A DNA stretch of 64,000 nt, taken from positions 124,001 to 188,000 of the forward strand of contig CAXXPQ010000005.1 in the NCBI GenBank assembly GCA_963668655.2, written 5' to 3'. The notes under the pieces were generated by a model that made no database searches, was not told where the DNA came from, and saw nothing but the letters and a program-made list of their open reading frames with translations. The position numbers were made by a program, and so were the translations under genes. Shown piece by piece: positions 51,951 through 60,159 of the stretch (its first letter is position 1; each line of letters opens with the position of its first letter). Source of the DNA: G963668655 sp963668655. GTDB lineage: Bacteria; Myxococcota_A; SURF-8.

Positions 51951-53315
51951 ATGAGCACGTCCATTCTGATCGTTGACGATGAAGTCGATTTCCTGGACAG
52001 CGTGGCCCGCATGCTTCGGATCGAAGGATACGAAAACGTGACGGCCGTTTCGAATCCAAGGGAGGTGGACGCCCTGCTGAACTTCACCCCGTTCGACATG
52101 GCGTTTCTGGATATCACCATGCCGGAGATGGACGGCATCGAACTGCTGGAAGTCATCAAGAAAAAGAGTCCCCAGACCGAATGCGTCATGATTACGGCCA
52201 ACGAAGGCATCGGCAACGTCATCCGGGCGATCAAACTGGGCGCGTACGATTATCTGCTGAAGCCCGTCATGCCGGAGCAACTGACTCACGCCCTGGAAAA
52301 GGCGCTGGAACGCAAGCATCTGCTGGAGTCTCTTCTTCTGAAGAGCCGGGATCGGGTGGAGAAATCCCTGAAAACGCCGGAAGCGTTCCAGGACATCATC
52401 ACCGGGGATTCCCGCATGTTGAAGCTCATGCACGAATGCGAACTTCACGCCGAATCCTCGATTCCCATTCTGGTCACCGGGGAAACGGGAGTCGGAAAGG
52501 AACTCCTGGCCCGGGCCGTTCATCAAGCCAGCCGCCGCGCAGCCGGGCCGTTCGTGGCGGTGAATATGTTGGCGCTGTCGCCGAGTTTGTTCGAATCGGA
52601 ATTCTTCGGCCACGCCAAGGGAGCCTTCACCGGAGCGGACCGCGACAAGGAAGGATATCTGGGCAAGGCGAGAGGCGGAACGCTGTTCCTTGATGAAATC
52701 GGGGACTTGTCCATGGAAATCCAGGGCAAGCTTCTACGCATTCTTCAAGAGGGAGAATACACGCCGGTGGGAAAAACCCGCGCGGAACGGGCGGACATCC
52801 GTTTCGTCGCCGCCACCAACCAGGATCTGGAAGCGCGGGTGGAAGAAGGCGTTTTCCGAAAGGATCTATTCTTCCGCTTGCAGTTCGCCCACTTGCGGAT
52901 CCCCGCCTTGCGCGAGAGAAGAAAGGACATTCCCGCGCTGGCCGCTTCCTTCATCCATTCTTCCATCCGGCCGAACGCAAGGCTTTCCTCCGAGGCGGAA
53001 GAAATGCTGGCGCGGCACGAGTGGCCAGGAAACGTTCGCGAATTGCGCGGGATGATGGAGGCCGCCGCCAATCTCGCCGAAAAAGGCACGATCCTCCCGG
53101 AGCATCTCCGCCTGCCCGCTTCGGTGACGAATGAAACTCCCGTGGAGATCAAACCGACGGAAGTCGGAGGAATGGAATCTCTGGCGGACGTGGAAAAGCG
53201 CCACATCGTTTCCGTGTACGAAGCGCTGAAAAACAATAAAAGCCAAACCGCCCGTGTTCTGGAAATCGGCCTTCAGACGCTTCACCGCAAACTGAAATCC
53301 TACGGATTGAAGTAA
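51951..53315 (+). CDS. NtrC-family sigma-54-dependent response regulator
   Basis: 454 aa. The receiver (Asp54 in MAFLDITMPEMDG) is followed by an AAA+ domain with Walker A GETGVGKELLARA, the sigma-54-contacting GAFTGA loop, and Walker B LFLDEIGDLS, and a C-terminal Fis-type helix-turn-helix (TARVLEIGLQTLHRKLKSYGL). The start at 51951 follows AAAAGGAATGAA; the ATG at 51936 that overlaps the kinase stop is an alternative. It probably activates the sigma-54 promoter found 560 nt downstream of its stop. Confidence 0.93.
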   Translation: MSTSILIVDDEVDFLDSVARMLRIEGYENVTAVSNPREVDALLNFTPFDMAFLDITMPEMDGIELLEVIKKKSPQTECVMITANEGIGNVIRAIKLGAYDYLLKPVMPEQLTHALEKALERKHLLESLLLKSRDRVEKSLKTPEAFQDIITGDSRMLKLMHECELHAESSIPILVTGETGVGKELLARAVHQASRRAAGPFVAVNMLALSPSLFESEFFGHAKGAFTGADRDKEGYLGKARGGTLFLDEIGDLSMEIQGKLLRILQEGEYTPVGKTRAERADIRFVAATNQDLEARVEEGVFRKDLFFRLQFAHLRIPALRERRKDIPALAASFIHSSIRPNARLSSEAEEMLARHEWPGNVRELRGMMEAAANLAEKGTILPEHLRLPASVTNETPVEIKPTEVGGMESLADVEKRHIVSVYEALKNNKSQTARVLEIGLQTLHRKLKSYGLK

Positions 53316-53334
53316 ATGGTTTTCTCCCATCGGA

Positions 53335-53372
53335 CCGGATTCGGAACGCGTCTTTTTTTCTTCCGAATCCGG
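53335..53372 (+). repeat. 12-bp perfect hairpin after the NtrC-type gene
   Basis: CCGGATTCGGAA and TTCCGAATCCGG flank a 14-nt loop that contains seven T. It starts 20 nt after the stop codon. The T run is in the loop, not after the stem, so termination is possible but not canonical. Confidence 0.55.
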
Positions 53373-53752
53373 CGACGATCCGGTTCATTTTCGCGCGTTT
53401 TCGACGTTTCGTCCGGGTGACACGTTTTTCGTGCGCATCCTATTGAAATATCTATGTTTTCTCGCATTTTTGCATTCACCCGGCCCGCATGCGAAATTCG
53501 GCCGTTTCGGCTGAAATTCCCTCAAGGGCGTTCGGGCGACAGAGAATCAGAATTCATCAATTATTTCAGCAATATACGTAATTTTCTCGGAGCGCATGCC
53601 CGCCTGCCTGTGTCCTTCGTTATAGACACTGTGACCGGGTCGGGGTGTTTTTGCTTTCCAGCACGCTTGGATTCTTCGATCCCGCACCCTTCCCAAGTTC
53701 ACGCGGCCTCTTTTTCATTATTTTGATACATCAGGAATAACCGCAATAATAA

Positions 53753-53766
53753 CAGGTAGATACCTG
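53753..53766. promoter_or_regulatory. Dyad, candidate enhancer site for the NtrC-type regulator
   Basis: CAGGTAGATACCTG, 6-bp perfect arms around GA, about 125 bp upstream of the sigma-54 promoter. This is a normal distance for an enhancer-binding protein site. Confidence 0.4.
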
Positions 53767-53877
53767 CTTCCTTATACCATTTTAGCAAAACCTGCCACCT
53801 CTTTGTAAACCCATCCCGACAGCCCGCACCTATCCTAACATACTGATAATACACGGATAAAGTCTTCAGGGGCTTTC

Positions 53878-53893
53878 TGGCACGGCTCTTGCT
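53878..53893 (+). promoter_or_regulatory. Sigma-54 promoter (-24/-12)
   Basis: TGGCACGGCTCTTGCT matches the consensus TGGCACG-N4-TTGC exactly, with GG and GC separated by 10 bases. The predicted transcript start is near 53904, 36 nt before the response regulator ATG. Confidence 0.88.
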
Positions 53894-53939
53894 TTTAAAA
53901 TGCCGTGTGTTGGATGGATAACAAAGTAGAGCCGTAATC

Positions 53940-54356
53940 ATGAAACAGGAACGCCAGGAGAATCGTTCGAAAATCCATGGAGATGGAAACGAACGAATTC
54001 GCGTTCTCGTCGTCGATGACGAGGAAATTCAGGTTCAAAGCATTTGTCGAGGATTGTTCCTTTATGGATATGATTGCAAGGGCGTCACGGACAGCCGGGA
54101 AGCCCATCGATTGCTGATCGACGAAGGCGGAGAGGCGTTCGATATTCTCGTGACGGACCTGACCATGCCCGGAAAGTCCGGGTATGAACTGATCGAGCAA
54201 GTTCACGGCGTTACGCCACGTTTTCCCATTGTGGTCATCACGGGGCTGACCCCCACCCCCGAAGTGAATCACCTGAAGAAGATCGGAATCACGATTTTAC
54301 AGAAACCGTTCTGCCCGGACATGCTGGATCGCGTGTTGCGGAATCTTCTGGAATGA
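53940..54356 (+). CDS. Single-domain response regulator
   Basis: 138 aa, a receiver with little else. VLVVDDEEIQ supplies the acidic pair, Asp73 in LVTDLTMPG is the phospho-acceptor, and Thr in VVITG and Lys in LQKPF complete the site. A 20-residue polar N-terminus precedes it. No output domain, so it works by protein contact or as a phosphate relay. Its sigma-54 promoter ties it to the regulator at 51951. Confidence 0.9.
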   Translation: MKQERQENRSKIHGDGNERIRVLVVDDEEIQVQSICRGLFLYGYDCKGVTDSREAHRLLIDEGGEAFDILVTDLTMPGKSGYELIEQVHGVTPRFPIVVITGLTPTPEVNHLKKIGITILQKPFCPDMLDRVLRNLLE

Positions 54357-54569
54357 GTTTCGTTTCAAAACGATCTTGAAAAAATCCGGTTTTCAGAATA
54401 CCGGATGACGTGAGCGAAGACGAACCCGGTTTGGGAAGGATTTTCCCGCTGCCGGTCGTTGCCGATGGATGAATGAACCGCAATTTAGGATGATCGTATT
54501 CCCCTGCGAACCATTGATCGGCAGTATAGCGGGCGTTCCGAAAAGTCAAGTTCCCCGAACGCTTTGTGC

Positions 54570-54598
54570 TTGACAGTTCGCCGGGCTTTCCGGATAAC
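54570..54598 (+). promoter_or_regulatory. Candidate promoter of the TonB receptor gene
   Basis: TTGACA (54570-54575), 17 nt spacer, GATAAC (54593-54598), 42 nt before the start codon. Same boxes as the site at 731-759. Confidence 0.5.
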
Positions 54599-54639
54599 AG
54601 ACTGAGGTCGGCATTCAACATGCATCGGAGAGGGACTGC

Positions 54640-57123
54640 ATGAGACGATGGATTTCTATCATTTTCACCTTCTTGGTTCTGGTCGTGGGTGTGGCCCAGG
54701 CGCAGGAGCAGGACCGGACGCCCCAAGCTCCCCCGCCTTCCTCCGGAGAAGCCGCCGCAGAGGCACCGAAAGCGCCCGGAGATTCGAAGGCATCCACCGA
54801 TCCGGAAGCCTCCGGAAAGATTGAGGAAAAGAAACGTCCGGAAAGTGACGGCGCATCCGCAATGGAGTTCGAAGACGCCGACGCTCCGGCGGAAGCGATG
54901 GACGGAAGCGAAGAGGATGGTCTTGCGGACGACGCGCACATGGAAGTCAACTTCAAGGGAAGAGTGGTGGAGAAGGGCACCCGAAAACCCCTGGCGGATC
55001 TGACCGTCTATCTGAAAGACACGGAATACGACGCCTCCACCGGCGAAGAGGGATTTTTCGAATTCGAAGGTCTGCCTCCCGGAACGTATGAAGTCGTGAT
55101 TCCCACCACCGATTACGAAATGTTCAAAACCAAGGAAGAGATCCGCCCGGGAGAGCGAACCGAAGTCACGTATTACCTCGACCCGAAGATTTACAGTTCC
55201 CTGGAGGTGATCGTCCGGGGAAAGAAGGTCAAGAAAGAGGTTTCCAGAAAGGTGATCCGCATGGAGGAAGCCCGGGTCATTCCGGGAACGCAGGGCGATG
55301 CGGTGAAGGTGGTGGAGAATCTTCCCGGAGTCGCCCAGGGATCGTCCATGGCGACGGGAGGTGTCATCGTTCGCGGCTCCAACGCGGAAGACACGCGCAT
55401 CCTGTTGGACGGACACGACATTCCGCTGCTGTTCCATTTCGGCGGATATAAATCCGTCTACAACGCCGATCTGCTGGAGGAAGTCAACCTGATAACCGGA
55501 GGATTCGGCACGCAATACAACAACGCCACCGGCGGCATCGTGGAACTGAAGAGCCGTACGCCGCGGACGGATCGCTGGGGAGGTTATGTGGACACGTCGT
55601 TCATCGACGTGACCGCCCTGGCCGAAGGGCCGCTGACGAAAGACAAGGACATGGGGCTGGCGCTCGGAATCCGCCGATCCACCATCGACCTGATTCTTCC
55701 GCTCGTCTTTTCCAGTCAGGACGTCTCATTCACGACCTATCCCGTTTACTACGATTATCAGGCGAAGTATTTTTACAAAATCGACAAGTATCACAGTCTG
55801 CACGTGGACGTTTACGGGATCTACGACGCCATCAAACTCACCATGAGCGCCGTCAGCGACCAGGAACCGGAGTTGAACGGACAGTTCGGTTTCGTTACGC
55901 AGTCCCACGGCGGATTCATCACCTACAAATACAAAAACGGTCCCTTCGAATCGCGGCTTTCCCCGGGCTACAGCTACATCGGTCTGAAAATCGACGTGGG
56001 GCAGAAGTACTACCTGCACAACGACGCCCACGTTGTGGACATCAACGAGGATCTGACCTTCGAACTGAACAAGCACAACACGCTGGGCGTGGGCGTGCAT
56101 CTCAATCCGCGTTTCGCCACCATCAGCACCAACATCATCCGTCCTCCGAAAGAGGGGGACGTAAATCCCAGTTTCTCGAATTCGGACAGCATCGTCACGT
56201 CCCTGTCGGGCGGCGATTTCATCAGCGGTTTCTACGTCAACGACGAAATCCGTTTCGGATCGCTGACGCTGATCCCAGGGGTTTTGGCGGAATACCACGA
56301 CCGGTTGAACACGTACTCGATCAACCCGAGGGGCACCGTTCGATGGCAGGTGATCGAACCGCTCACGCTGAAAGCGGCCGGCGGCCTGTATCACCGTGTT
56401 CCGGATCCGGACGAGATGTGGAAACCCTTCGGAAACGGCGGGCTGGAGATGGAACGTTCGGCCCACGCCGTCGGAGGGCTGGAATGGGACATCACCAAGG
56501 TCATCTCCCTGGATGTGCAAGGATACTATAAGTACCAGGACAATCTGGTCACCTCCATTAAAAATCCTGTTCCGGGAGACGACCGCATTTACGACAACAG
56601 CGGCAAGGGATACACCTATGGGGCGGAGATCCTTTTGCGGCACAATTGGACGGACAAGTTCTTCGGCTGGATCGCCTATTCGGTCGCCAAGGCCATGCGC
56701 AACGACGGTCCCGGCACGCCGTACCGCCCCTTCGATTTCGATCAGCGCCACAACCTGATCGCCGTGGCTTCCTGGCAGTTCTACAAGGGCTGGCGGCTGG
56801 GCGGCCGGTTCCAGTTCACCACAGGGGAGCCTTACACCGAAATCACGGGCAGCGTGTTCAACGCCGACAACGGGACCTACGTGCCGCTTTACGACAGCCA
56901 GAAGAAAAACAGCGGAAGAAACGGGTATTACCATCAATTGGATATCCGGCTCGATAAGATCTGGGTCTTCGACAAATGGAAACTGAGCGTGTACTGGGAT
57001 ATCCAGAACGTCTACTATCACGCCAACCCCTTCGGCGAAGTCTACAACTACGACTATACCGAAACCCGAACCTTGACGAACATCCCCATCCTGCCGTCCT
57101 TCGGTATCCGGGCGGACTTTTAA
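54640..57123 (+). CDS. TonB-dependent outer-membrane receptor with carboxypeptidase-regulatory-like N-domain
   Basis: 827 aa. Signal peptide (cleavage after A-Q-A), a Pro/Ala/Glu-rich linker (about 22-100), a CarboxypepD_reg-like domain (about 102-190: GRVVEKGTRKPLADLTVYLKD, FEFEGLPPGTYEVVI), a plug domain (about 195-310: VVENLPGVAQGSSMATGGVIVRG, then GTQYNNATGGIVEL) and a 22-strand-type barrel ending in Phe (FGIRADF). No TonB box was recognised with confidence. The substrate is unknown. GGAGAGGG precedes the ATG. The lipoprotein gene follows after 16 nt. Confidence 0.9.
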   Translation: MRRWISIIFTFLVLVVGVAQAQEQDRTPQAPPPSSGEAAAEAPKAPGDSKASTDPEASGKIEEKKRPESDGASAMEFEDADAPAEAMDGSEEDGLADDAHMEVNFKGRVVEKGTRKPLADLTVYLKDTEYDASTGEEGFFEFEGLPPGTYEVVIPTTDYEMFKTKEEIRPGERTEVTYYLDPKIYSSLEVIVRGKKVKKEVSRKVIRMEEARVIPGTQGDAVKVVENLPGVAQGSSMATGGVIVRGSNAEDTRILLDGHDIPLLFHFGGYKSVYNADLLEEVNLITGGFGTQYNNATGGIVELKSRTPRTDRWGGYVDTSFIDVTALAEGPLTKDKDMGLALGIRRSTIDLILPLVFSSQDVSFTTYPVYYDYQAKYFYKIDKYHSLHVDVYGIYDAIKLTMSAVSDQEPELNGQFGFVTQSHGGFITYKYKNGPFESRLSPGYSYIGLKIDVGQKYYLHNDAHVVDINEDLTFELNKHNTLGVGVHLNPRFATISTNIIRPPKEGDVNPSFSNSDSIVTSLSGGDFISGFYVNDEIRFGSLTLIPGVLAEYHDRLNTYSINPRGTVRWQVIEPLTLKAAGGLYHRVPDPDEMWKPFGNGGLEMERSAHAVGGLEWDITKVISLDVQGYYKYQDNLVTSIKNPVPGDDRIYDNSGKGYTYGAEILLRHNWTDKFFGWIAYSVAKAMRNDGPGTPYRPFDFDQRHNLIAVASWQFYKGWRLGGRFQFTTGEPYTEITGSVFNADNGTYVPLYDSQKKNSGRNGYYHQLDIRLDKIWVFDKWKLSVYWDIQNVYYHANPFGEVYNYDYTETRTLTNIPILPSFGIRADF

Positions 57124-57139
57124 GATGGAGGAAAACAGC

Positions 57140-58183
57140 ATGTCTATCGCGCGTAAAACAAACGACGGAACGAACCGGAATCTCCACTTCGTTTCCAGGC
57201 TTTGGCTCATGGCGATCGTGGCGTTCGCCATGACGGCGTTCGCCTGCGGCCCCGATTTCGACGACCCGAGCATGTCCCGGGTGAGAAAGCCGGAACTGCT
57301 TTCCATCGTGCTGGATCCTCCCGAGGCCGCTCCGGGAGATACGGTGACGGCATCCTTCCTCCTGGCGGATCAGTTCGGCCCCGTGGAGGACAAGCTGAAT
57401 TTCTGGCTGCCCACGGCGCCCGGGAGTTCGGATTTCGCTTCGGACGCGTCCGACAGCGGATCGGTCGTCGATATCGAAAACGTTCTGGCCGATTCCGGAC
57501 TGGATATGATGGACCTGATCTCTCCGAGACTGGAGTATATCGTTCCCCGAGAGGAAGATTACGCCTTCGACTCCTTCGGCATGTCTCCCCAGATGTTCTC
57601 GCTTTTGGTTCAGGTGGGCGAATTGGATCTTTCTCGTCCGGAAGCCTTGATGGAAGACATGGAGAGCCTGATCCGGAACGGCGACGTGAAGATGGCCTAC
57701 CGGACCTTGATCGTATCGAACCGCGAGTTCCGCAACACCAACCCCCGGGTGACGGAACTGAGGATGAAATTCGGCGGAGAGGAGCAGGACGTTTCGTGGG
57801 TTCCTTTCGACGATCCGAGCCCGAGCGCCTCCAGGCGAAAGGCGGCGGGAACGCCGGTCATCGTGAAAGAGTACAGTTCCGTCCTTTTCACGGTGGAAGT
57901 GGAAGACGAGAACGAAACCGACCTTGAAAACGCCATTCGGTATCAATGGATTTCCAATGCCGGAGATTTCGGAAGCCGCCGGGAGAAAAAACAGGAATGG
58001 ATCGCGCCGTTCTACGTTCCCCCCATCGGCGCGGATCAGGATCAGAGCAAGAGCGAGAATCCGGACTTCCGAAAGGATCCCAATCTGCACGCGGCCTGGC
58101 TGATCCTGCGCGACAACGGCGTCGAGAACCAGCTGGGGCAAAGTTGGGTCGAGTTCTATATCCGCGTGGTTCGAGCGGATTGA
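57140..58183 (+). CDS. Putative lipoprotein partner of the TonB receptor
   Basis: 347 aa. The N-terminal hydrophobic segment ends in A-F-A-C-G, a weak lipobox. The rest is beta-rich and acidic with no family recognised (LSIVLDPPEAAPGDTVTASFLLAD suggests an Ig-like strand pattern at the start). GGAGG lies 8 nt before the ATG at 57140. Cotranscription with the receptor suggests a SusD-like or surface-binding role, but no SusD features are visible. Confidence 0.7.
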   Translation: MSIARKTNDGTNRNLHFVSRLWLMAIVAFAMTAFACGPDFDDPSMSRVRKPELLSIVLDPPEAAPGDTVTASFLLADQFGPVEDKLNFWLPTAPGSSDFASDASDSGSVVDIENVLADSGLDMMDLISPRLEYIVPREEDYAFDSFGMSPQMFSLLVQVGELDLSRPEALMEDMESLIRNGDVKMAYRTLIVSNREFRNTNPRVTELRMKFGGEEQDVSWVPFDDPSPSASRRKAAGTPVIVKEYSSVLFTVEVEDENETDLENAIRYQWISNAGDFGSRREKKQEWIAPFYVPPIGADQDQSKSENPDFRKDPNLHAAWLILRDNGVENQLGQSWVEFYIRVVRAD

Positions 58184-58203
58184 TCCTGCACGGAAAAGGG
58201 ATC

Positions 58204-58263
58204 GGCGGGGAAAAGCGGGTTCAACGCGAAGCGGACCTGAAAGAGAGAGAACGTTTCCCCGCC
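58204..58263. repeat. 10-bp inverted repeat between convergent genes
   Basis: GGCGGGGAAA (58204-58213) and TTTCCCCGCC (58254-58263) with a 40-nt spacer, starting 21 nt after the lipoprotein stop. It may serve as a shared 3' end structure for the two convergent genes. Confidence 0.4.
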
Positions 58264-58267
58264 CTTT

Positions 58268-58603
58268 CTACAGATTCGCCAGTTCCCTGCCTTCGATGAA
58301 CACGTCCGCCCGGACCTCCGGTTGAGCGCCGTCCACGGGATACAGATAGACGGATTCCTTCCGGATTCTTTCCTTCTCATCCAGATTTTCCGAGATGAAC
58401 CACGCCGTTGAGGCGAAAACCACCGCGAAAATGAACATGATGGCCATCAGCCTGCGAAGAAGGCGGGGCAGGTTGTCTTCGGAATTGTCCAGATCCCGAA
58501 AGTCGATCTCTTCTTCTTTCAAAGGCTGAAACAAGTGGGACGGCGACTGGAAAAACCAGTGGGCGGAGTCCTTCGGGTTCGAACCGATCAATGTACGTTG
58601 CAT
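58268..58603 (-). CDS. Small single-pass membrane protein, unknown
   Basis: 111 aa. A polar N-terminal half of about 55 residues, one transmembrane segment (about 56-75: LMAIMFIFAVVFASTAWFI), then a charged C-terminal tail. No family recognised. The ribosome binding site AAGGAGGTGA is a perfect complement to 16S rRNA, placed 5 nt before the ATG at 58603, which supports the gene and this start. Confidence 0.65.
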   Translation of the reverse strand: MQRTLIGSNPKDSAHWFFQSPSHLFQPLKEEEIDFRDLDNSEDNLPRLLRRLMAIMFIFAVVFASTAWFISENLDEKERIRKESVYLYPVDGAQPEVRADVFIEGRELANL

Positions 58604-58979
58604 GACGTCACCTCCTTTTCCGGATTGTTCATGCCGAAACCGCGACCATTTCAAAGAAAAAGCTATTCTCGATCATAGATACACTAATTATAATATAATT
58701 AATGTAAAAAGCAATAAAAAAGTGCAAAACTTTGAAAAAATATTTCTGTGCGTAAAGTCGGGTTCTCGAAATAGGGTCGATTACGAGGAAAGGACGGTTC
58801 GATAGCGCGGACAGACAGGCGGAAACGGCGTTGACCGTTATCCGGAATGGTTCCTCTTTCATTCCTACTGAAAGAATCGGTTTTCTTACGGAAAAGATTG
58901 CATGTTCGCGGCTCTCGTGATTAAAATAGGCCGTCCGAGCAAAAACTTGCGAAATTCGTATGCTTGAAAGGGAAAATGC
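58604..58979. other. AT-rich divergent intergenic region
   Basis: It is strikingly AT-rich in its first 150 nt against a GC-rich background. It holds a minus-strand promoter for the small membrane protein. No gene was seen. Confidence 0.55.
58687..58714 (-). promoter_or_regulatory. Candidate promoter of the small membrane protein gene
   Basis: On the minus strand TTGCTT (58714-58709), 16 nt spacer, TATAAT (58692-58687), with an AT-rich surround. Confidence 0.5.
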
Positions 58980-60119
58980 ATGGACGAGGTTCGTTCGAAT
59001 GTGCTTGTGATCGGCGGCGGCGTAACGGGTTTCACGGCGGCGAGTTTCCTTGAGGAATCGGGAATGAACGTCGTTCTTGTCGAGCGGCGCGGATCGCTTG
59101 GAGGCAGAGCCGCGAACTGGGCCTGCATGGCGACGGATCGATGCGGAAAATGTTCGGTCTGCCTCGTCGAGGACGGCAAAAGGGAACTCCAGGCCAGAGC
59201 GGCCGTTCGGGTAGTCACCCACGCGGACGTCCGCTCCGTCGCCGGAGCGAAGGGAGATTTTACGGTGGACCTGGAGCCCGTGAATTCGGCTCCCGAAGAG
59301 CCCGGCGATTCGAAGGACCATGCATTGAACGCGGAAATGCGCGTTCATTGTCAGGCCATTTTGCTGGCGTCCGGGTTCGAACCGTACGATCCCGGCGAAA
59401 ATCCACTTTTGGGATATGGCCGTTTCGAGGAAGTCGTCACGCTGGCGGACGTGGATCATGATTTACTGGAAAACGGACTGGACGCCTTCCTCCCGGAGTC
59501 CATGGAGTCGCCGGAAGTCGCTTTCATCCAATGTGTGGGGTCCAGAGACCCGCAGGCGGGCAGGGGATATTGCTCCCAGTTTTGCTGCAAGGCCAGTCTG
59601 CGGATGATGAAACGCTTGAAACATCTGCGACCGGATCTGGAGATCACGAATTTCTATATCGACCTGCAAATCATGGGAAAGGAATTCCGCCAATATTTCG
59701 CTGAAATGAAGGAGCGATTCACCTTCATCCAGGGAACTCCCGCGGAAGTGTTGCGGCCGCGCAGGATCCTTCCGGAATCGGATGGAGAGAGCGGGACCGA
59801 AGAATCCCGAAGAAACGTGCGCCTGGTTTATACCGACCATCGCACGGGAAAGATCGAGGAAAAGCGTTTCGATCGGATCGTGCTGGCCATCGGACAGACT
59901 CCCGGAGAATCCACGAAGCAACTGATGGAGCGGCTGGAACTGGAATGTAACGAATTCGGATATCCGGCCGCGAACGGCGACGGTCCGGCGTTGACGAGTT
60001 CCCGGCCGGGCGTTTATCTTGCGGGAGCCTGCGCCGGTCCGGCGGACATTCCGCTTTCGCGCCTGCAGGCCATGGCCGCCGCCCATCGGATTCGAGCGGA
60101 CCTTGCCGGCGGCGAATAA
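58980..60119 (+). CDS. HdrA/QmoA-like flavin electron-transfer subunit
   Basis: 379 aa. FAD-binding VLVIGGGVTGFTAASFLEE at the N-terminus, the HdrA-type Cys cluster in CMATDRCGKCSVC (residues about 49-61), CVGSRDPQAGRGYCSQFCCKAS (near 185-205) and a C-terminal GVYLAGACAGPADIPLSRLQA. Length and motifs match QmoA of the quinone-interacting membrane oxidoreductase and stand-alone HdrA-like proteins. AAAGGGA precedes the ATG. It forms an operon with the QmoB-like gene 40 nt on. No sulfate-reduction genes are in the window. Confidence 0.87.
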   Translation: MDEVRSNVLVIGGGVTGFTAASFLEESGMNVVLVERRGSLGGRAANWACMATDRCGKCSVCLVEDGKRELQARAAVRVVTHADVRSVAGAKGDFTVDLEPVNSAPEEPGDSKDHALNAEMRVHCQAILLASGFEPYDPGENPLLGYGRFEEVVTLADVDHDLLENGLDAFLPESMESPEVAFIQCVGSRDPQAGRGYCSQFCCKASLRMMKRLKHLRPDLEITNFYIDLQIMGKEFRQYFAEMKERFTFIQGTPAEVLRPRRILPESDGESGTEESRRNVRLVYTDHRTGKIEEKRFDRIVLAIGQTPGESTKQLMERLELECNEFGYPAANGDGPALTSSRPGVYLAGACAGPADIPLSRLQAMAAAHRIRADLAGGE

Positions 60120-60159
60120 CATCGGAAATCCGGAAAATGCCTGAAAACAAGGAAAAACA

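Larger units (their letters stand above)
53316..53939 (+). other. Long AT-richer regulatory region
   Basis: 624 nt between the NtrC-type regulator and the single-domain regulator. It holds a 12-bp hairpin near its start, a dyad CAGGTAGATACCTG and a sigma-54 promoter. An open frame at 53454-53726 has no ribosome binding site and is not supported. Confidence 0.6.

Noticed and set aside
53454..53726. A 90-codon open frame in the region before the sigma-54 promoter
   Set aside because: No ribosome binding site, low-complexity product, and it ends well before the regulatory elements; the region looks regulatory.
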